Shown here: one piece after another, positions 8,986 to 18,339 of the stretch
How positions within the stretch are numbered: the first letter of the stretch is position 1
Layout: each line of letters opens with the position of its first letter
Assembly: GCF_036345915.1 (NCBI RefSeq)
Contig: NZ_CP107785.1
Location: 3,162,001 to 3,226,000, forward strand
DNA: 64,000 nt
Direction of reading: 5' to 3'
From: Nocardia sp. NBC_00565
Lineage (GTDB): Bacteria > Actinomycetota > Actinomycetes > Mycobacteriales > Mycobacteriaceae
Notes under the pieces: model-generated
The model's database searches: none
Told to the model about the DNA's origin: nothing
The model's input: only the letters and a program-made list of their open reading frames with translations
Made by a program: the position numbers and the translations under genes

Positions 8986-10184
8986 CCGTTGAACTCGCCT
9001 ACGACCGCATAGGACCGGACGGCGACGCCCCGGCCGTGGTGCTACTCGGGTCTCTCGGATCCACGCGGGCCATGTGGGATCCGCAGGTCGCCGCGCTGTC
9101 CGCAGCACATGAGGTGATCGCCGTCGACCTGCGCGGCCACGGCGAATCCCCCACGCCCGCAGGGCCGTACAAGATCGATGAACTGGCCGGCGATGTCCTC
9201 GCGCTGCTCGACCGGCTCGGCCGCGGCACGGTGCACCTGGTCGGGCTGTCGCTCGGCGGCGCGGTCGCGCAGTGGCTCGCCGCGCACGCGCCGACCCGGG
9301 TGCGGTCGCTGACACTGCTGTGCACGGCCGCGAAATTCGGTGCGGCGCAAGGATGGCTCGACCGCGCGGCGACGGTCCGGGCGGACGGCACTGCCGCGAT
9401 CGCAGATGCGGTGGTGGCCCGCTGGTTCACCGATGGGCTCGCCGAACGGGATCCGGCGCTGATCGAGCGCAGCCGGACCATGATCGAGAACACCGACGAC
9501 GAGGGCTACGCCGCCTGCTGCTCGGCAATCGCGAGCTGGGACGGCCGCGCCGATCTGGCCCGGATCACCGCACCCACCCTGGTGATCGCGGGCGCGCAGG
9601 ATCCGGCCACCACTCCCGCGGATCTGCGCCTGGTCGCCGAGGGCATCGCGAATTCCACACTGCACGTGCTGGATCCGGCCGCCCACCTGGCCAGCATCGA
9701 GCAGGCCGGGCCGGTCTCGGCACTGATCGCCGCGCATATCGCCGGGCCGGTACCGCGCGCCGAGACGAGCACCGCGACCGCATTCGACGCGGGGATGCGG
9801 GTGCGTCGGGCGGTGCTCGGGGACGCGCACGTGGATCGCGCGGTCGCCGCCACCACCGAATTCACCGCGCCATTCCAGGACTTCATCACCCGAACGGCTT
9901 GGGGCGATGTGTGGCAGCGCCCCGGACTCGACCACCACACCCGGCGGCTGCTGACCCTGGCCATCCTCACCGCGGTCGGCAATACCCACGAGCTGGATAT
10001 GCATATCCGCGCGGCACTGCGCGCCGGTGTGGACCCCGCCGAACTCGCCGAGGTGTTCCTGCACACCGCGATCTATGCGGGTGTGCCGAACAGTAACCTC
10101 GCCTTCGGACTCGGCAAAGCGGCGCTCGCGGAGGGCGTCGGGCCAGTCGAGGCCGACACCGAGGAGGAACCGCACCAACCATGA
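8982..10184 (+). CDS. pcaL: Fused 3-oxoadipate enol-lactonase / 4-carboxymuconolactone decarboxylase
   Basis: One 400-residue protein joins two steps. Residues 1-255 are an alpha/beta hydrolase (PcaD; nucleophile Ser90 in GLSLGG, oxyanion region LLGSLGS, acid in AGAQDPATTP and His in DPAAHLAS). Residues about 265-390 are a carboxymuconolactone decarboxylase (PcaC; DFITRTAWGDVWQRPGL, then NTHELDMHIRAALRAG). The decarboxylase acts first, the lactonase second, giving 3-oxoadipate. This fusion is characteristic of actinobacterial pca clusters such as Rhodococcus. ATGA overlaps couple it to pcaB and pcaR. Confidence 0.96.
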   Translation: MTVELAYDRIGPDGDAPAVVLLGSLGSTRAMWDPQVAALSAAHEVIAVDLRGHGESPTPAGPYKIDELAGDVLALLDRLGRGTVHLVGLSLGGAVAQWLAAHAPTRVRSLTLLCTAAKFGAAQGWLDRAATVRADGTAAIADAVVARWFTDGLAERDPALIERSRTMIENTDDEGYAACCSAIASWDGRADLARITAPTLVIAGAQDPATTPADLRLVAEGIANSTLHVLDPAAHLASIEQAGPVSALIAAHIAGPVPRAETSTATAFDAGMRVRRAVLGDAHVDRAVAATTEFTAPFQDFITRTAWGDVWQRPGLDHHTRRLLTLAILTAVGNTHELDMHIRAALRAGVDPAELAEVFLHTAIYAGVPNSNLAFGLGKAALAEGVGPVEADTEEEPHQP

Positions 10185-10960
10185 CCGAACCATCGCCGGA
10201 TTATGTGCAATCGCTCGGCCGCGGGCTGGCCGTCATCCGATCGTTCGACGCCGAACACCCGCGTCGCACCCTCAGCGACGTCGCCAAGGCCACCGACCTG
10301 ACCCGAGCCACCGCCCGGCGCTTCCTGCTCACCCTGGTCGAACTCGGCTATGTCCGCTCCGACGGCGCACTGTTCTGGTTGACCCCACGCGTGCTGGAAC
10401 TCGGCTACAGCTACCTGTCCAGCATCACACTGCCGGATGTGGCCGGGCCGCACCTGGAATCGCTGGCCAAGCAGGTACACGAGTCGACCTCGGTGTCCAT
10501 CCTCGACGGTGCGGACGTGGTGTACATCGCGCGGGTTCCGGTCAGCCGGATCATGACGGTATCGATCAATATCGGCACCCGCTTCCCGGCGTACGCCACC
10601 TCGATGGGCCGGGTGCTAGTGGCCGGGCTGTCCGATACCGAACTCGACGACTACCTCGCAACCATCACGCTGGCCCCGCTCACCGGGCGGACCATCATCA
10701 CCGTGGACGGACTGCGCAAGGAACTGGCCAAGGTGCGCGCCGACGGCTACTGCGTCGTCGACCAAGAACTCGAGGAGGGGCTGCGATCACTGGCCGCGCC
10801 CATCCGCGACCATACCGGCACCGTGACCGCCGCGGTCAACATCTCCACCCAGGCCGCCCGCTACTCGGCCGCCGCCGTGCGCAAGGATCTGCTGCCCCCG
10901 CTGCTCGCGACCGCCGAGGCCATCCACCTCGATCTCACCCGCGTGCAGACGCAAACCTGA
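10181..10960 (+). CDS. pcaR: IclR-family regulator of the pca genes
   Basis: This 259-residue protein has an N-terminal winged helix-turn-helix (about 10-75; LSDVAKATDLTRATARRFLLTL) and a C-terminal IclR effector domain (about 80-250; GTRFPAYATSMGRVLVAGL, VVDQELEEGLRSLAAPI). It is most like the PcaR/PobR subgroup, which senses 3-oxoadipate or related acids. It is coupled to pcaL by an ATGA overlap, so it is co-transcribed with the genes it presumably controls. Likely targets are the GAAC boxes at 6147-6259; activation versus repression cannot be told from sequence. Confidence 0.9.
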   Translation: MTEPSPDYVQSLGRGLAVIRSFDAEHPRRTLSDVAKATDLTRATARRFLLTLVELGYVRSDGALFWLTPRVLELGYSYLSSITLPDVAGPHLESLAKQVHESTSVSILDGADVVYIARVPVSRIMTVSINIGTRFPAYATSMGRVLVAGLSDTELDDYLATITLAPLTGRTIITVDGLRKELAKVRADGYCVVDQELEEGLRSLAAPIRDHTGTVTAAVNISTQAARYSAAAVRKDLLPPLLATAEAIHLDLTRVQTQT

Positions 10961-10989
10961 ATCACCTACCACCGCAAAGGAACTCCCTC

Positions 10990-12201
10990 ATGCCAGACGC
11001 AGTCATCTGCGAGCCGCTGCGCACCCCGGTCGGCCGCTTCGGCGGCGTTTTCAAAGACATTCCGCCGGCGACCCTCGCCGCAACGGTGATCTCGGAACTG
11101 TTGTCCCGCACCGGAATCAACGGCGACCAGGTCGACGATGTCATCCTCGGCCAGGCCACCCCCAACGGGGAGGCCCCCGCCATCGGCCGCATCGCCGCAC
11201 TCGACGCCGGACTGGGCGTCGACGTGCCCGGCCTGCAGGTGGATCGACGCTGCGGATCCGGACTCCAGGCCGTCCTCCAGGCCTGCATGCAGGTCAGCAC
11301 CGGCGGCAGCGACCTGGTGCTCGCGGGCGGCGTCGAATCGATGAGCCGGGCCGAGTTCTACGCCACCGGCATGCGCTGGGGCATCAAGGGCGACGGCGTG
11401 GCACTCGACGACCGACTGGCCCGGGCTCGAATCACCGCGGGCGGCAAGAACTTTCCGGTCCCCGGCGGCATGATCGAGACCGCCGAGAACCTACGCGCCG
11501 AATTCGCCATCAGCCGCGCGGATCAGGACGCACTCGCGGTGCAGTCACACCTGCGCGCGGTCGCCGCACAGATTTCCGGCCGGTTCGCCGAGGAGATCGT
11601 GGGAGTCGCTGTACCACAACGCAAATCGGATCCCATCGTGATCGACACCGACGAGCACCCGCGGGCCGACACCACCATCGAGGCCCTGTCGAAGCTGCGC
11701 CCGATCCGCGCTAGCATCGACCCCGAATCTACTGTCACTGCGGGCAATGCCAGCGGCCAGAACGACGGCGCCGCCGTCTGCATCGTCACCACTGCGGACA
11801 ACGCCCGCGCATTCGGTCTGCGTCCGCTGGCCCGGCTGGCCTCCTGGGCGGTTGCCGGAGTTCCCCCGCGCACCATGGGCATCGGCCCGGTACCCGCGAC
11901 CGAAAAGGCCCTCGCCCGACTGAATCTCACCCTCGACGATATGCACGTCATCGAACTGAACGAGGCCTTCGCCGCACAGACGCTGGCCGTCCTGCGCACC
12001 TGGAAAATCGAACCCGACGACAGTCGGTTGAACCCCAACGGTTCCGGTATCTCCCTCGGCCACCCGGTCGGCGCCACCGGCGCCCGCATCCTGGCCACCC
12101 TGCTGCGCGAACTGGACCGCCGCGAAGGCCGCTACGGACTGGAAACGATGTGCATCGGCGGCGGACAGGGCCTCGCCGCGGTCTTCGAACGACTGGCATA
12201 G
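10990..12201 (+). CDS. pcaF: 3-oxoadipyl-CoA thiolase
   Basis: This thiolase (403 residues) cleaves 3-oxoadipyl-CoA to succinyl-CoA and acetyl-CoA, the last pathway step. Nucleophile Cys88 is in VDRRCGSGLQA. The C-terminal blocks NEAFAAQ, GHPVGATGAR (catalytic His) and CIGGGQG (second Cys) are intact. The ATG at 10990 follows an AAAGGA ribosome site. The frame is open far upstream, but that part is out of register with any thiolase and overlaps pcaR. A 29 bp gap separates it from pcaR, and it converges with quiC. Confidence 0.95.
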   Translation: MPDAVICEPLRTPVGRFGGVFKDIPPATLAATVISELLSRTGINGDQVDDVILGQATPNGEAPAIGRIAALDAGLGVDVPGLQVDRRCGSGLQAVLQACMQVSTGGSDLVLAGGVESMSRAEFYATGMRWGIKGDGVALDDRLARARITAGGKNFPVPGGMIETAENLRAEFAISRADQDALAVQSHLRAVAAQISGRFAEEIVGVAVPQRKSDPIVIDTDEHPRADTTIEALSKLRPIRASIDPESTVTAGNASGQNDGAAVCIVTTADNARAFGLRPLARLASWAVAGVPPRTMGIGPVPATEKALARLNLTLDDMHVIELNEAFAAQTLAVLRTWKIEPDDSRLNPNGSGISLGHPVGATGARILATLLRELDRREGRYGLETMCIGGGQGLAAVFERLA

Positions 12202-12252
12202 CTCAGATCGCGAATCCGGAGCAGGTCGAGGTCGCCCGGCCGCGTCGGCGAA

Positions 12253-14226
12253 CTACCTCCCGGCGAGCGAGGTCTGACGCATCTGAGCGGCGAGGCGGAC
12301 GGCGGCATTGGTCTCGCCATAGCCTTGGTAGTCGCCGACTCGTTGGACGACCTCGAAGAACAGGTCGGCGCCTACGGTTCGGGTGAACAGGTGGAAGAAT
12401 TCGCCGTCGCCGTAGGCGTCGTAGAGGATACCGTCGGCGCGCATGCGGTCGAGCAGGTCGGGAGCCAGCTCGAAGCGGGCTCGCAGGTCCTCGTAGTAAT
12501 TGCCCGAAATCGGCAGCGGCACATAGCCGTTGGCGCGCATATCGGCGGCCGTGGCGAAAATATCGGTGCACGAGAACGCGATGTGACCGATGCCGCCGCG
12601 GCGCGGTGCGGGTAGGTCGGCGGTGCCGGAGACGCTGCCCGGCACCATATTCAGCAGGATGCGCACGGTGCTCTCGCCCGGCCCGGAGGTCAAGGTCAAT
12701 GCCTGCGAATGGATCAGGCCCATCGCATCGGCGACATCGAGGCCCTCGTGCGGCTGCATGCCGAATACCGAACGCAGCAGCAGCATGATGCCGTCCCAGC
12801 TGTCGGCGGGCACCGCGAGTGCGATGTGGTCGACACCGGTGAGCAGCGAACCCTGCCCGCGCCACCACTGCTCGTGACGCGGATAGATATCGAACGCCGA
12901 CAGCCACGCCGCCGCGCTGGCCGGACCGCGCAGATCCAGCGACGTCGCGTCGGTCACCTCGAGTCGCACCACATCCGAGCCCGGACCCTGGTCGGCGCCG
13001 GGCAGTTCGACGTCGGATACGGGCACCGCGAGCGCCCGGGCCCGGCGCGCCCATGCTTCCGGATCGTTCGAGCGAATGCCGATCTGGGTGAGGGTGGGTA
13101 GATCAGCGGGAATACCGGGCGCGGTCCACACCGTCCCCGGGGTCGCGTCGACCGCGATGGTGAGCGCGCCGTGCCGCCACAACTGCAGATCGTGGTCACG
13201 GTGTCGGCCGACCAGATGAAACCCGATGTGCGCCAACGCCGTGGACAACTCGGCCTCCATACCGGGCCCGGCCGCCAACCGCAGCGACACCACCCCATCG
13301 ATCGGCGCGCGCGGCGGTGGATCGAACAGGTCGAGTCCGCGCGAAGGCGATTCGGCGGCCTGCGTGCGGGCCACCTCCTCTTGCAGGTGCAGCAGCGAGC
13401 GATGCGCGTCGACGGCGGTGCGCCCGGTCGCCGCCTGCCGGAATACATCGTTGAACACCTCGAGCGACCACGGACCGGTGTAACCGGAGGCCTGCACGTG
13501 CGCACCGAAGGCGGCGAGGTCGAAGTTGCCCTGTCCGGGGAAGTTACGGTGATGGCGGCTCCAGGACAGCACATCCAACGACAGCCGGGGCGCGTCGGCC
13601 AGTTGCAGGAAGAAGATCTTCTCGCCGGGGATGTCGCGGATGCCGCTGGGATCATCGCCGCGCGAAAGGATGTGGAAGCTGTCCAGGCAGGTGCCGAGGG
13701 CCGGATGGTCGGCGTCGGCGACGATACGCCAGGCGTGCCGATAGGTGTCGACGTGCGCGCCCCACGCGAGCGCCTCGTAGGCGATGCGCAGTCCGTGCCG
13801 ATACGCCCGCCCCGCCAGCTCGTACAGCTGTTCGGCCAGCCGCGCGTCATCGCGCACCGCCGTCGGCAATGGCGACGAGCAGACCAGCATGGTCTCGCAG
13901 CCCAGCGCCCACATCAGATCGAATTTGCGTTCCGCGCGGACGAGATTGCGCAGAAACTGGTCGTGGTCCACCGAATCCAGATCGCGGAACGGCTGGTACA
14001 GATCGATGCTCAAGCCCAGATCGGTTGCCCTGGAGCGCAATTCGACCGGTGTCAAGGCCGAGCTCACGAAATCCGGCTCGAATACCTCGAATCCGTCGAA
14101 ACCCGCCTCGGCGATGGCGGTGAGCTTGTCCTCCAGCGAGCCGCTCAACGACACCGTCGCCACCGAGGTCCGCACCCGCGCCGGGGGCGCACTGCGCATC
14201 GCATCGCCACGCTCTGCTCGATTCAT
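12253..14226 (-). CDS. quiC: Two-domain 3-dehydroshikimate dehydratase
   Basis: This 657-residue enzyme converts 3-dehydroshikimate to protocatechuate, feeding shikimate and quinate into the pca pathway. Residues about 20-300 form a sugar-phosphate-isomerase TIM barrel with likely metal ligands in AYEALAWGAHVDTY, CLDSFHI and WSLEVFND. Residues about 330-650 are a vicinal-oxygen-chelate domain like 4-hydroxyphenylpyruvate dioxygenase with a His/His/Glu set in GVDHIALAV, GIGHIAF and FFEVVQR. This arrangement is known from Pseudomonas QuiC1 and Corynebacterium QsuB. The start at 14226 overlaps the qsuD stop by 4 bp; a second in-frame ATG nine codons in is possible. Confidence 0.93.
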   Translation of the reverse strand: MNRAERGDAMRSAPPARVRTSVATVSLSGSLEDKLTAIAEAGFDGFEVFEPDFVSSALTPVELRSRATDLGLSIDLYQPFRDLDSVDHDQFLRNLVRAERKFDLMWALGCETMLVCSSPLPTAVRDDARLAEQLYELAGRAYRHGLRIAYEALAWGAHVDTYRHAWRIVADADHPALGTCLDSFHILSRGDDPSGIRDIPGEKIFFLQLADAPRLSLDVLSWSRHHRNFPGQGNFDLAAFGAHVQASGYTGPWSLEVFNDVFRQAATGRTAVDAHRSLLHLQEEVARTQAAESPSRGLDLFDPPPRAPIDGVVSLRLAAGPGMEAELSTALAHIGFHLVGRHRDHDLQLWRHGALTIAVDATPGTVWTAPGIPADLPTLTQIGIRSNDPEAWARRARALAVPVSDVELPGADQGPGSDVVRLEVTDATSLDLRGPASAAAWLSAFDIYPRHEQWWRGQGSLLTGVDHIALAVPADSWDGIMLLLRSVFGMQPHEGLDVADAMGLIHSQALTLTSGPGESTVRILLNMVPGSVSGTADLPAPRRGGIGHIAFSCTDIFATAADMRANGYVPLPISGNYYEDLRARFELAPDLLDRMRADGILYDAYGDGEFFHLFTRTVGADLFFEVVQRVGDYQGYGETNAAVRLAAQMRQTSLAGR

Positions 14227-15101
14227 CGGACCGCCTCCAGTTCCTCGCGTCGCACCAGGTCCGTCAGGTGCGCGTACATTCGGTCCGCGTCGGGTTCGAT
14301 GCCGGTGAAGAGCCGGAACGCGTCCACCGCCTGATACACGGCCATCCCGCCGCCGCCGAGGGTGCGGGCACCGACATTCCTTGCGGCCCGCAGCAATTCG
14401 GTGTCCAATGGCCGGTAGACCACCTCGGCCACCCACAGGTCCGGGCGCAGCAACGCCGCGGGCACGGCGGACCCCGGATGCTCGGCCATGCCCATCGGCG
14501 TGGCGTGCACAAGGCCGTTGGCGTCGGTCAGGAGTTCGGGCAGGTCGGCCGGATCGGCACTATCGATGCGAGCCGCCGGGAACAGCACCGCCATGGCGTC
14601 CGCCAACCGCCGTGCGCGGGCGCGCTCGTAGTCGACGATCACCAGATTCCGGGTCTCGCGGGTCGACATCGCGTAGGCGACCGCCGCACCAGCCCCACCT
14701 GCACCGAGCTGAACGACCCGATCGACGCGGGCACCGGGCAGTCCGCGGTCGAAATTTCGGCCGAATCCGGTCCAGTCGGTGTTGTAGCCGATGGTCCGCC
14801 CCTCGTCGAAGAGCACCGTGTTCACCGCACCGAGCCGCGCCGCGTCGGGTGCGAGTTCATCGAGGCATTCGATGACCGCCTGCTTGGCAGGGTGGGTGAT
14901 ATTGAGGCCGCGAAAACCGAGGTCGCGCGCGTCGCGCACCAGCCGGGGCAGGTCGGCCACCGTCGATCCGAGCTGATCGAGGTCGATGCGCCGGTAGGTG
15001 TAGTCCAGCCCCTGTCGCGCGCCCTCCACCTCATGCAACGACGGGGTGAGCGACGGCCCGATACCGGCCCCGATCAGACCACAAACCACGGAATCGGTCA
15101 C
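14223..15101 (-). CDS. qsuD: NAD-dependent shikimate (quinate) dehydrogenase, catabolic type
   Basis: This 292-residue shikimate dehydrogenase family protein oxidises shikimate (or quinate) to the 3-dehydro acid. The substrate motif GPSLTPS is at 15-21, the catalytic pair is Lys73 (NITHPAKQ) and Asp109 (YNTDW), and the dinucleotide loop is GAGGAGAAVAYA at 133-144. Asp157 after the second strand (VIVDYER) favours NAD over NADP, as in QsuD rather than biosynthetic AroE. The GTG at 15101 was chosen because AGGAGA lies just upstream, and the longer frame would extend into the operator. It is the first gene of the qsuD-quiC unit. Confidence 0.88.
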   Translation of the reverse strand: MTDSVVCGLIGAGIGPSLTPSLHEVEGARQGLDYTYRRIDLDQLGSTVADLPRLVRDARDLGFRGLNITHPAKQAVIECLDELAPDAARLGAVNTVLFDEGRTIGYNTDWTGFGRNFDRGLPGARVDRVVQLGAGGAGAAVAYAMSTRETRNLVIVDYERARARRLADAMAVLFPAARIDSADPADLPELLTDANGLVHATPMGMAEHPGSAVPAALLRPDLWVAEVVYRPLDTELLRAARNVGARTLGGGGMAVYQAVDAFRLFTGIEPDADRMYAHLTDLVRREELEAVR

Positions 15102-15136
15102 GGAATCTCCTGGGTGTCGACCTCGAGCTAATGTAC

Positions 15137-15152
15137 GAACTAGTGAGTTAAT
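15137..15152. promoter_or_regulatory. Putative TetR operator between qsuD and its regulator
   Basis: GAACTAGTGAGTTAAT lies in the divergent qsuD/TetR intergenic region and contains the inverted repeat AACT-AGTG-AGTT. A 13/16 match occurs at 15955-15970 before the transporter gene. Its placement and the repetition suggest binding by the TetR protein at 15224. Confidence 0.55.
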
Positions 15153-15223
15153 TAACGCGCACAGTGCCGCACCCGTCAAGTCACCGAAGGTCCGGACAAC
15201 CCCCGGCTCGCTAGAGTTGACCC

Positions 15224-15886
15224 ATGCCTGCGAACGACACCAGCCTCGACCAACCGGCCAAACGCAGGCGCAACAGCGATCGCACCAAGGAGAACATCCT
15301 GGAGGTGGCGACCAAGGAGTTCGCCGACAACGGCTACGCCGGTGCGCGGGTGGATCTGATCGCCGAGCGCACGCACACCACCAAGCGGATGATCTACTAC
15401 TACTTCACCGATAAAGAGGGGCTCTACCAGGCCGTTCTCGAACGGTCCTACGGTGCGATCCGGGCACTGGAACGCGAACTAGATATCGCCGGCCTCGGCC
15501 CGGTCGAGGCGATCCGAGCCGTCGCCGAGTTGACCTTCGACCACCACGAGCAGCATCCCGACTTCATTCGGCTGGTGGCCAACGAGAACATGCTGCACGG
15601 TGAGCACATCCGCCGGTCCGAGGTCCTCAAACGACTCGGCGCACCCGCCGCCGACCTGCTGTCCACCATCCTCACCGAGGGGCAGCACGCCGGACTGTTC
15701 CGCACCGATGTCGACGCTCTCGATGTGCACATGATCATCAGCAGCTTCTGCGTGTTCCGGGTCGCCAACCGCCATACCTGGCAGGCACTGTTCGGTCGCG
15801 ACATGATCGCGCCCGAATCGCGCGAGCACCAACGCCGCATCATCGCCGATATGGTCGGCGCATTCCTGCGGCCCGCCGCCGACTGA
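15224..15886 (+). CDS. TetR-family regulator (shikimate/quinate uptake and use)
   Basis: This 220-residue TetR protein has its DNA-binding domain at about 18-75 (ILEVATKEFADNGYAGARVDLIAERTHTTKR in the helix-turn-helix, then MIYYYFTDKEGLY) and a TetR_C-type ligand domain after it. It is divergent from qsuD and is followed by a strong hairpin and the MHS transporter gene. Because related 16-base motifs precede both qsuD and the transporter, it probably controls both. The ligand is unknown; shikimate, quinate or 3-dehydroshikimate would fit. Confidence 0.88.
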   Translation: MPANDTSLDQPAKRRRNSDRTKENILEVATKEFADNGYAGARVDLIAERTHTTKRMIYYYFTDKEGLYQAVLERSYGAIRALERELDIAGLGPVEAIRAVAELTFDHHEQHPDFIRLVANENMLHGEHIRRSEVLKRLGAPAADLLSTILTEGQHAGLFRTDVDALDVHMIISSFCVFRVANRHTWQALFGRDMIAPESREHQRRIIADMVGAFLRPAAD

Positions 15887-15910
15887 AAAGCCCCTCGGTC
15901 AAGACCTGTA

Positions 15911-15945
15911 CACAACCGGCTGCCCCCGATGAGCAGCCGGTTGTG
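15911..15945 (+). terminator. Perfect 13-bp stem terminator after the TetR gene
   Basis: CACAACCGGCTGC (15911-15923) and GCAGCCGGTTGTG (15933-15945) pair perfectly around a 9-base loop, 25 bases after the TetR stop. There is no clear U-tract, which is common for actinobacterial terminators. Confidence 0.75.
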
Positions 15946-15954
15946 GCATCTAAT

Positions 15955-15970
15955 GAACTATTTGGTTAAT
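15955..15970. promoter_or_regulatory. Second copy of the putative TetR operator, before the transporter
   Basis: GAACTATTTGGTTAAT matches the motif at 15137-15152 in 13 of 16 positions (GAACTA, one T, then GTTAAT). It lies about 105 bases before the transporter start. Nearby, CGAACATTTG at 16039-16048 is identical to 6174-6183 in the pca promoter, so PcaR may also act here (inference). Confidence 0.5.
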
Positions 15971-16073
15971 ACTGTTGATCCGACTCCGTGACGTGAGTTA
16001 CATTCGTGTCGCCGCAATACGTACAGCCGTTCACTATCCGAACATTTGCGGTGGCAGAACAGCAGGAGACGAC

Positions 16074-17408
16074 ATGACCGCCAGCACGCTGGACGCGCCC
16101 ACCCCGGGCGCTGAGCCACCGGCCGACACCACCAAGGTCAAGCGGGCCGCCATCGCCAGCTTCCTCGGCAGCATGCTCGAGTACTACGACTTCTACATCT
16201 ATGCCTCGGCCGCGGCGCTGGTGTTCGGCAAGGTGTTCTTCGCAAAATCCGATCCCGCGATGGGCACCCTGCTCGCGCTGGCCACCTTCGGCGTCGCCTA
16301 TATCGCCCGGCCGATCGGCGCGGTGCTGCTCGGTCACTTCGGTGATCGGGTCGGGCGCAAGCGGATCATGCTGCTGACCCTGGTGCTGATGGGACTATCG
16401 ACCTTCCTGATCGGTTGTCTGCCGACCTACGCGACGGTCGGCGTCATCGCCCCGATACTGCTGGTGGTGCTGCGCGTGTTGCAGGGCATCTCCGCGGCGG
16501 GCGAACAGAGCGGCGCGAATTCGCTGACCCTCGAGCACGCTCCATTCGGGCGCCGGGCCTTCTTCACCAGCTGGACCCTGACCGGCACCCAGGCCGGATT
16601 CATCCTCGCGACCGTGGTCTTCCTCGCCGTATCCAGGTTGTCGGAATCGACGCTGCTGGCATGGGGCTGGCGCGTGCCGTTCTGGTTCAGCCTCGTGGTC
16701 GTGGTGCTCGCCTACGTGGTGCGCCGCCGACTGGAGGAGCCGGAGGTGTTCCAGGAGGAACAGCAGGCCCACCAGGTCGCGAAATTCCCCGTGGTCGAAC
16801 TGTTCCGCACCCAGGCCGCCGACGTGGCACGGGTGGTGCTCTGTGCGCTCATCGCGGTCTGCAGCACGGTATTCGCGGTGTTCGGCCTGGCCTTCGCCAC
16901 CAGTCACGAGGTCGGGATCAGCAAGACCACCATGCTGTTGGTGGCGGTCTCGGCGAACGTACTCGCCCTGATCATGCAGCCGTCGCTGGCGCTGCTGGCG
17001 GATCGGATCGGCCGCAAACCGGTGTTCATCACCGGCGTACTCGGTTGCGCCGTCATGATTTTCGTGTACTTCCAGGCCATCATGTCCGGCAACGTGCCGC
17101 TGATCTTCCTGGCCGCCCTCCTCCTCATCGGCGTCTGCTACAGCGCGCCCAACGCGATCTGGCCCTCCTTCTACGCCGAAATGTTCAGCACCAAGGTGCG
17201 CTTCTCCGGGATCGCGATCGGCACCCAGATCGGCTTCGCCGCAGCGGGTTTCGCTCCGACCATCGCCTGGACCCTGGTCGGCGACAGTCGCACCCACTGG
17301 TTGCCGGTGGCGCTGCTGGTCGCCGTCTGCTGCCTACTCGCCGCGATCTCCGCGACGACCGCACGCGAAACCTACCGAGTCCCACTGACCGAACTCGGTA
17401 AAGCCTGA
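16074..17408 (+). CDS. MHS-family MFS transporter, probably shikimate/aromatic acid:proton symporter
   Basis: This 444-residue inner-membrane carrier has about 12 hydrophobic segments. The metabolite:H+ symporter hallmarks are SFLGSMLEYYDFYIYASAAA at the start, DRVGRKRIML between helices 2 and 3, LRVLQGISAAGEQSG in helix 4 and DRIGRKPVFI in the second half. ShiA, KgtP and related carriers share this pattern. The ATG at 16074 follows AGGAGACGAC. Its place between the shikimate genes and pobA suggests uptake of shikimate, quinate or 4-hydroxybenzoate; the substrate cannot be fixed from sequence. Confidence 0.9.
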   Translation: MTASTLDAPTPGAEPPADTTKVKRAAIASFLGSMLEYYDFYIYASAAALVFGKVFFAKSDPAMGTLLALATFGVAYIARPIGAVLLGHFGDRVGRKRIMLLTLVLMGLSTFLIGCLPTYATVGVIAPILLVVLRVLQGISAAGEQSGANSLTLEHAPFGRRAFFTSWTLTGTQAGFILATVVFLAVSRLSESTLLAWGWRVPFWFSLVVVVLAYVVRRRLEEPEVFQEEQQAHQVAKFPVVELFRTQAADVARVVLCALIAVCSTVFAVFGLAFATSHEVGISKTTMLLVAVSANVLALIMQPSLALLADRIGRKPVFITGVLGCAVMIFVYFQAIMSGNVPLIFLAALLLIGVCYSAPNAIWPSFYAEMFSTKVRFSGIAIGTQIGFAAAGFAPTIAWTLVGDSRTHWLPVALLVAVCCLLAAISATTARETYRVPLTELGKA

Positions 17409-17576
17409 GCGGACAGGTGCCGCACGCCGCGGCTCGGCCGAGGCGCAGCGCGAGCTCCCGTCGTCGGACGACCGTGGTTGCGGTGTCCCGCTGCTGCGGA
17501 GCGCGAGCCGTCGCCGATCAGGGGCGGTCATGTCCCCTCAGCCAGCCGACGTAGTCCGGTACGGCCAGGATCGACG

Positions 17577-18329
17577 TCAGGAGCCGAGGGATCGTCGAAT
17601 TCCCTGTGCGGCCACTTGAAGGGCGGCGAGGTAGCGGTTGCGATCGCGCCGGAGGTTGGCGACGACGATGCCGATCGCGGCTATGACGGTGTCATCCGCG
17701 CGGCGCACCGGGACTGCGATAGAGCAGGCACCGAGCGTCATTTCTTCGACGGTGGTGGCGTATCCGTCGCGCCGTATCTTGTCCAGCTGCTGCCGAAGCC
17801 GATCGGGCTGGGTGATCGTGTACGGGGTCAGGCGCGTGAGGTTGGCCAGTACATGATCCTGTACGTCCGGCGGTGCGTGTGCGAGCAGGACTTTGCCGAC
17901 TCCCGCAGCGTGCATCGGTAGGCGGCCCCCCATGTGGCTCACGACCGGCACCGATGCGCGCCCGGACAGCCGTTCGAGGTAAAGCGCCTCCATCCCGTCG
18001 CGGACCGCGAGATGCACGGTGGCGAGAGTGGCGGCGTGGATGTCGTTGAGGAAGGGAGAGGCAACTTGGCGCAGCCCGGTCTGCACCGAAGCGAGCAACC
18101 CGACATCCCAGAGTCGCCGACCGACGATGTACTTGCCATTGGGCCGACGCAGTAGTGCTCCGCCAGTGACCAGCTCACCGACCAGCCGGTGCGCAGTAGG
18201 CGTCGGGAGGTCCGCACGTCGGGACAGCTCGGTGAGCGTCAGTTCACGATGCCGCTCGTCGAACGCATACAGCAACGCGAGCGTGCGTGAAACCACCGAG
18301 GCACCCGGGGTAGAGGTATTGCCGGCCAC
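17577..18329 (-). CDS. pobR: IclR-family regulator divergent from pobA
   Basis: This 250-residue IclR protein has a winged HTH at about 10-70 (LTLTELSRRADLPTPTAHRLVGEL) and an effector-binding domain at about 75-245 (GGRLPMHAAGVGKVLLA, EEMTLGACSIAVPV). It starts at GTG 18329 behind GGAAGGAATG. It is divergently paired with the 4-hydroxybenzoate hydroxylase gene across 69 bp holding a perfect 15-base palindrome, the usual layout of an IclR-type PobR and pobA. The symbol rests on context; the ligand is presumably 4-hydroxybenzoate. Confidence 0.8.
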   Translation of the reverse strand: MAGNTSTPGASVVSRTLALLYAFDERHRELTLTELSRRADLPTPTAHRLVGELVTGGALLRRPNGKYIVGRRLWDVGLLASVQTGLRQVASPFLNDIHAATLATVHLAVRDGMEALYLERLSGRASVPVVSHMGGRLPMHAAGVGKVLLAHAPPDVQDHVLANLTRLTPYTITQPDRLRQQLDKIRRDGYATTVEEMTLGACSIAVPVRRADDTVIAAIGIVVANLRRDRNRYLAALQVAAQGIRRSLGS

Positions 18330-18339
18330 TGCACATTCC

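Noticed and set aside
10027..10989. Continuous open frame upstream of pcaF
   Set aside because: It overlaps pcaL and pcaR in another frame, reads as Arg/His-rich noise, and the thiolase begins at 10990 with its own ribosome site.
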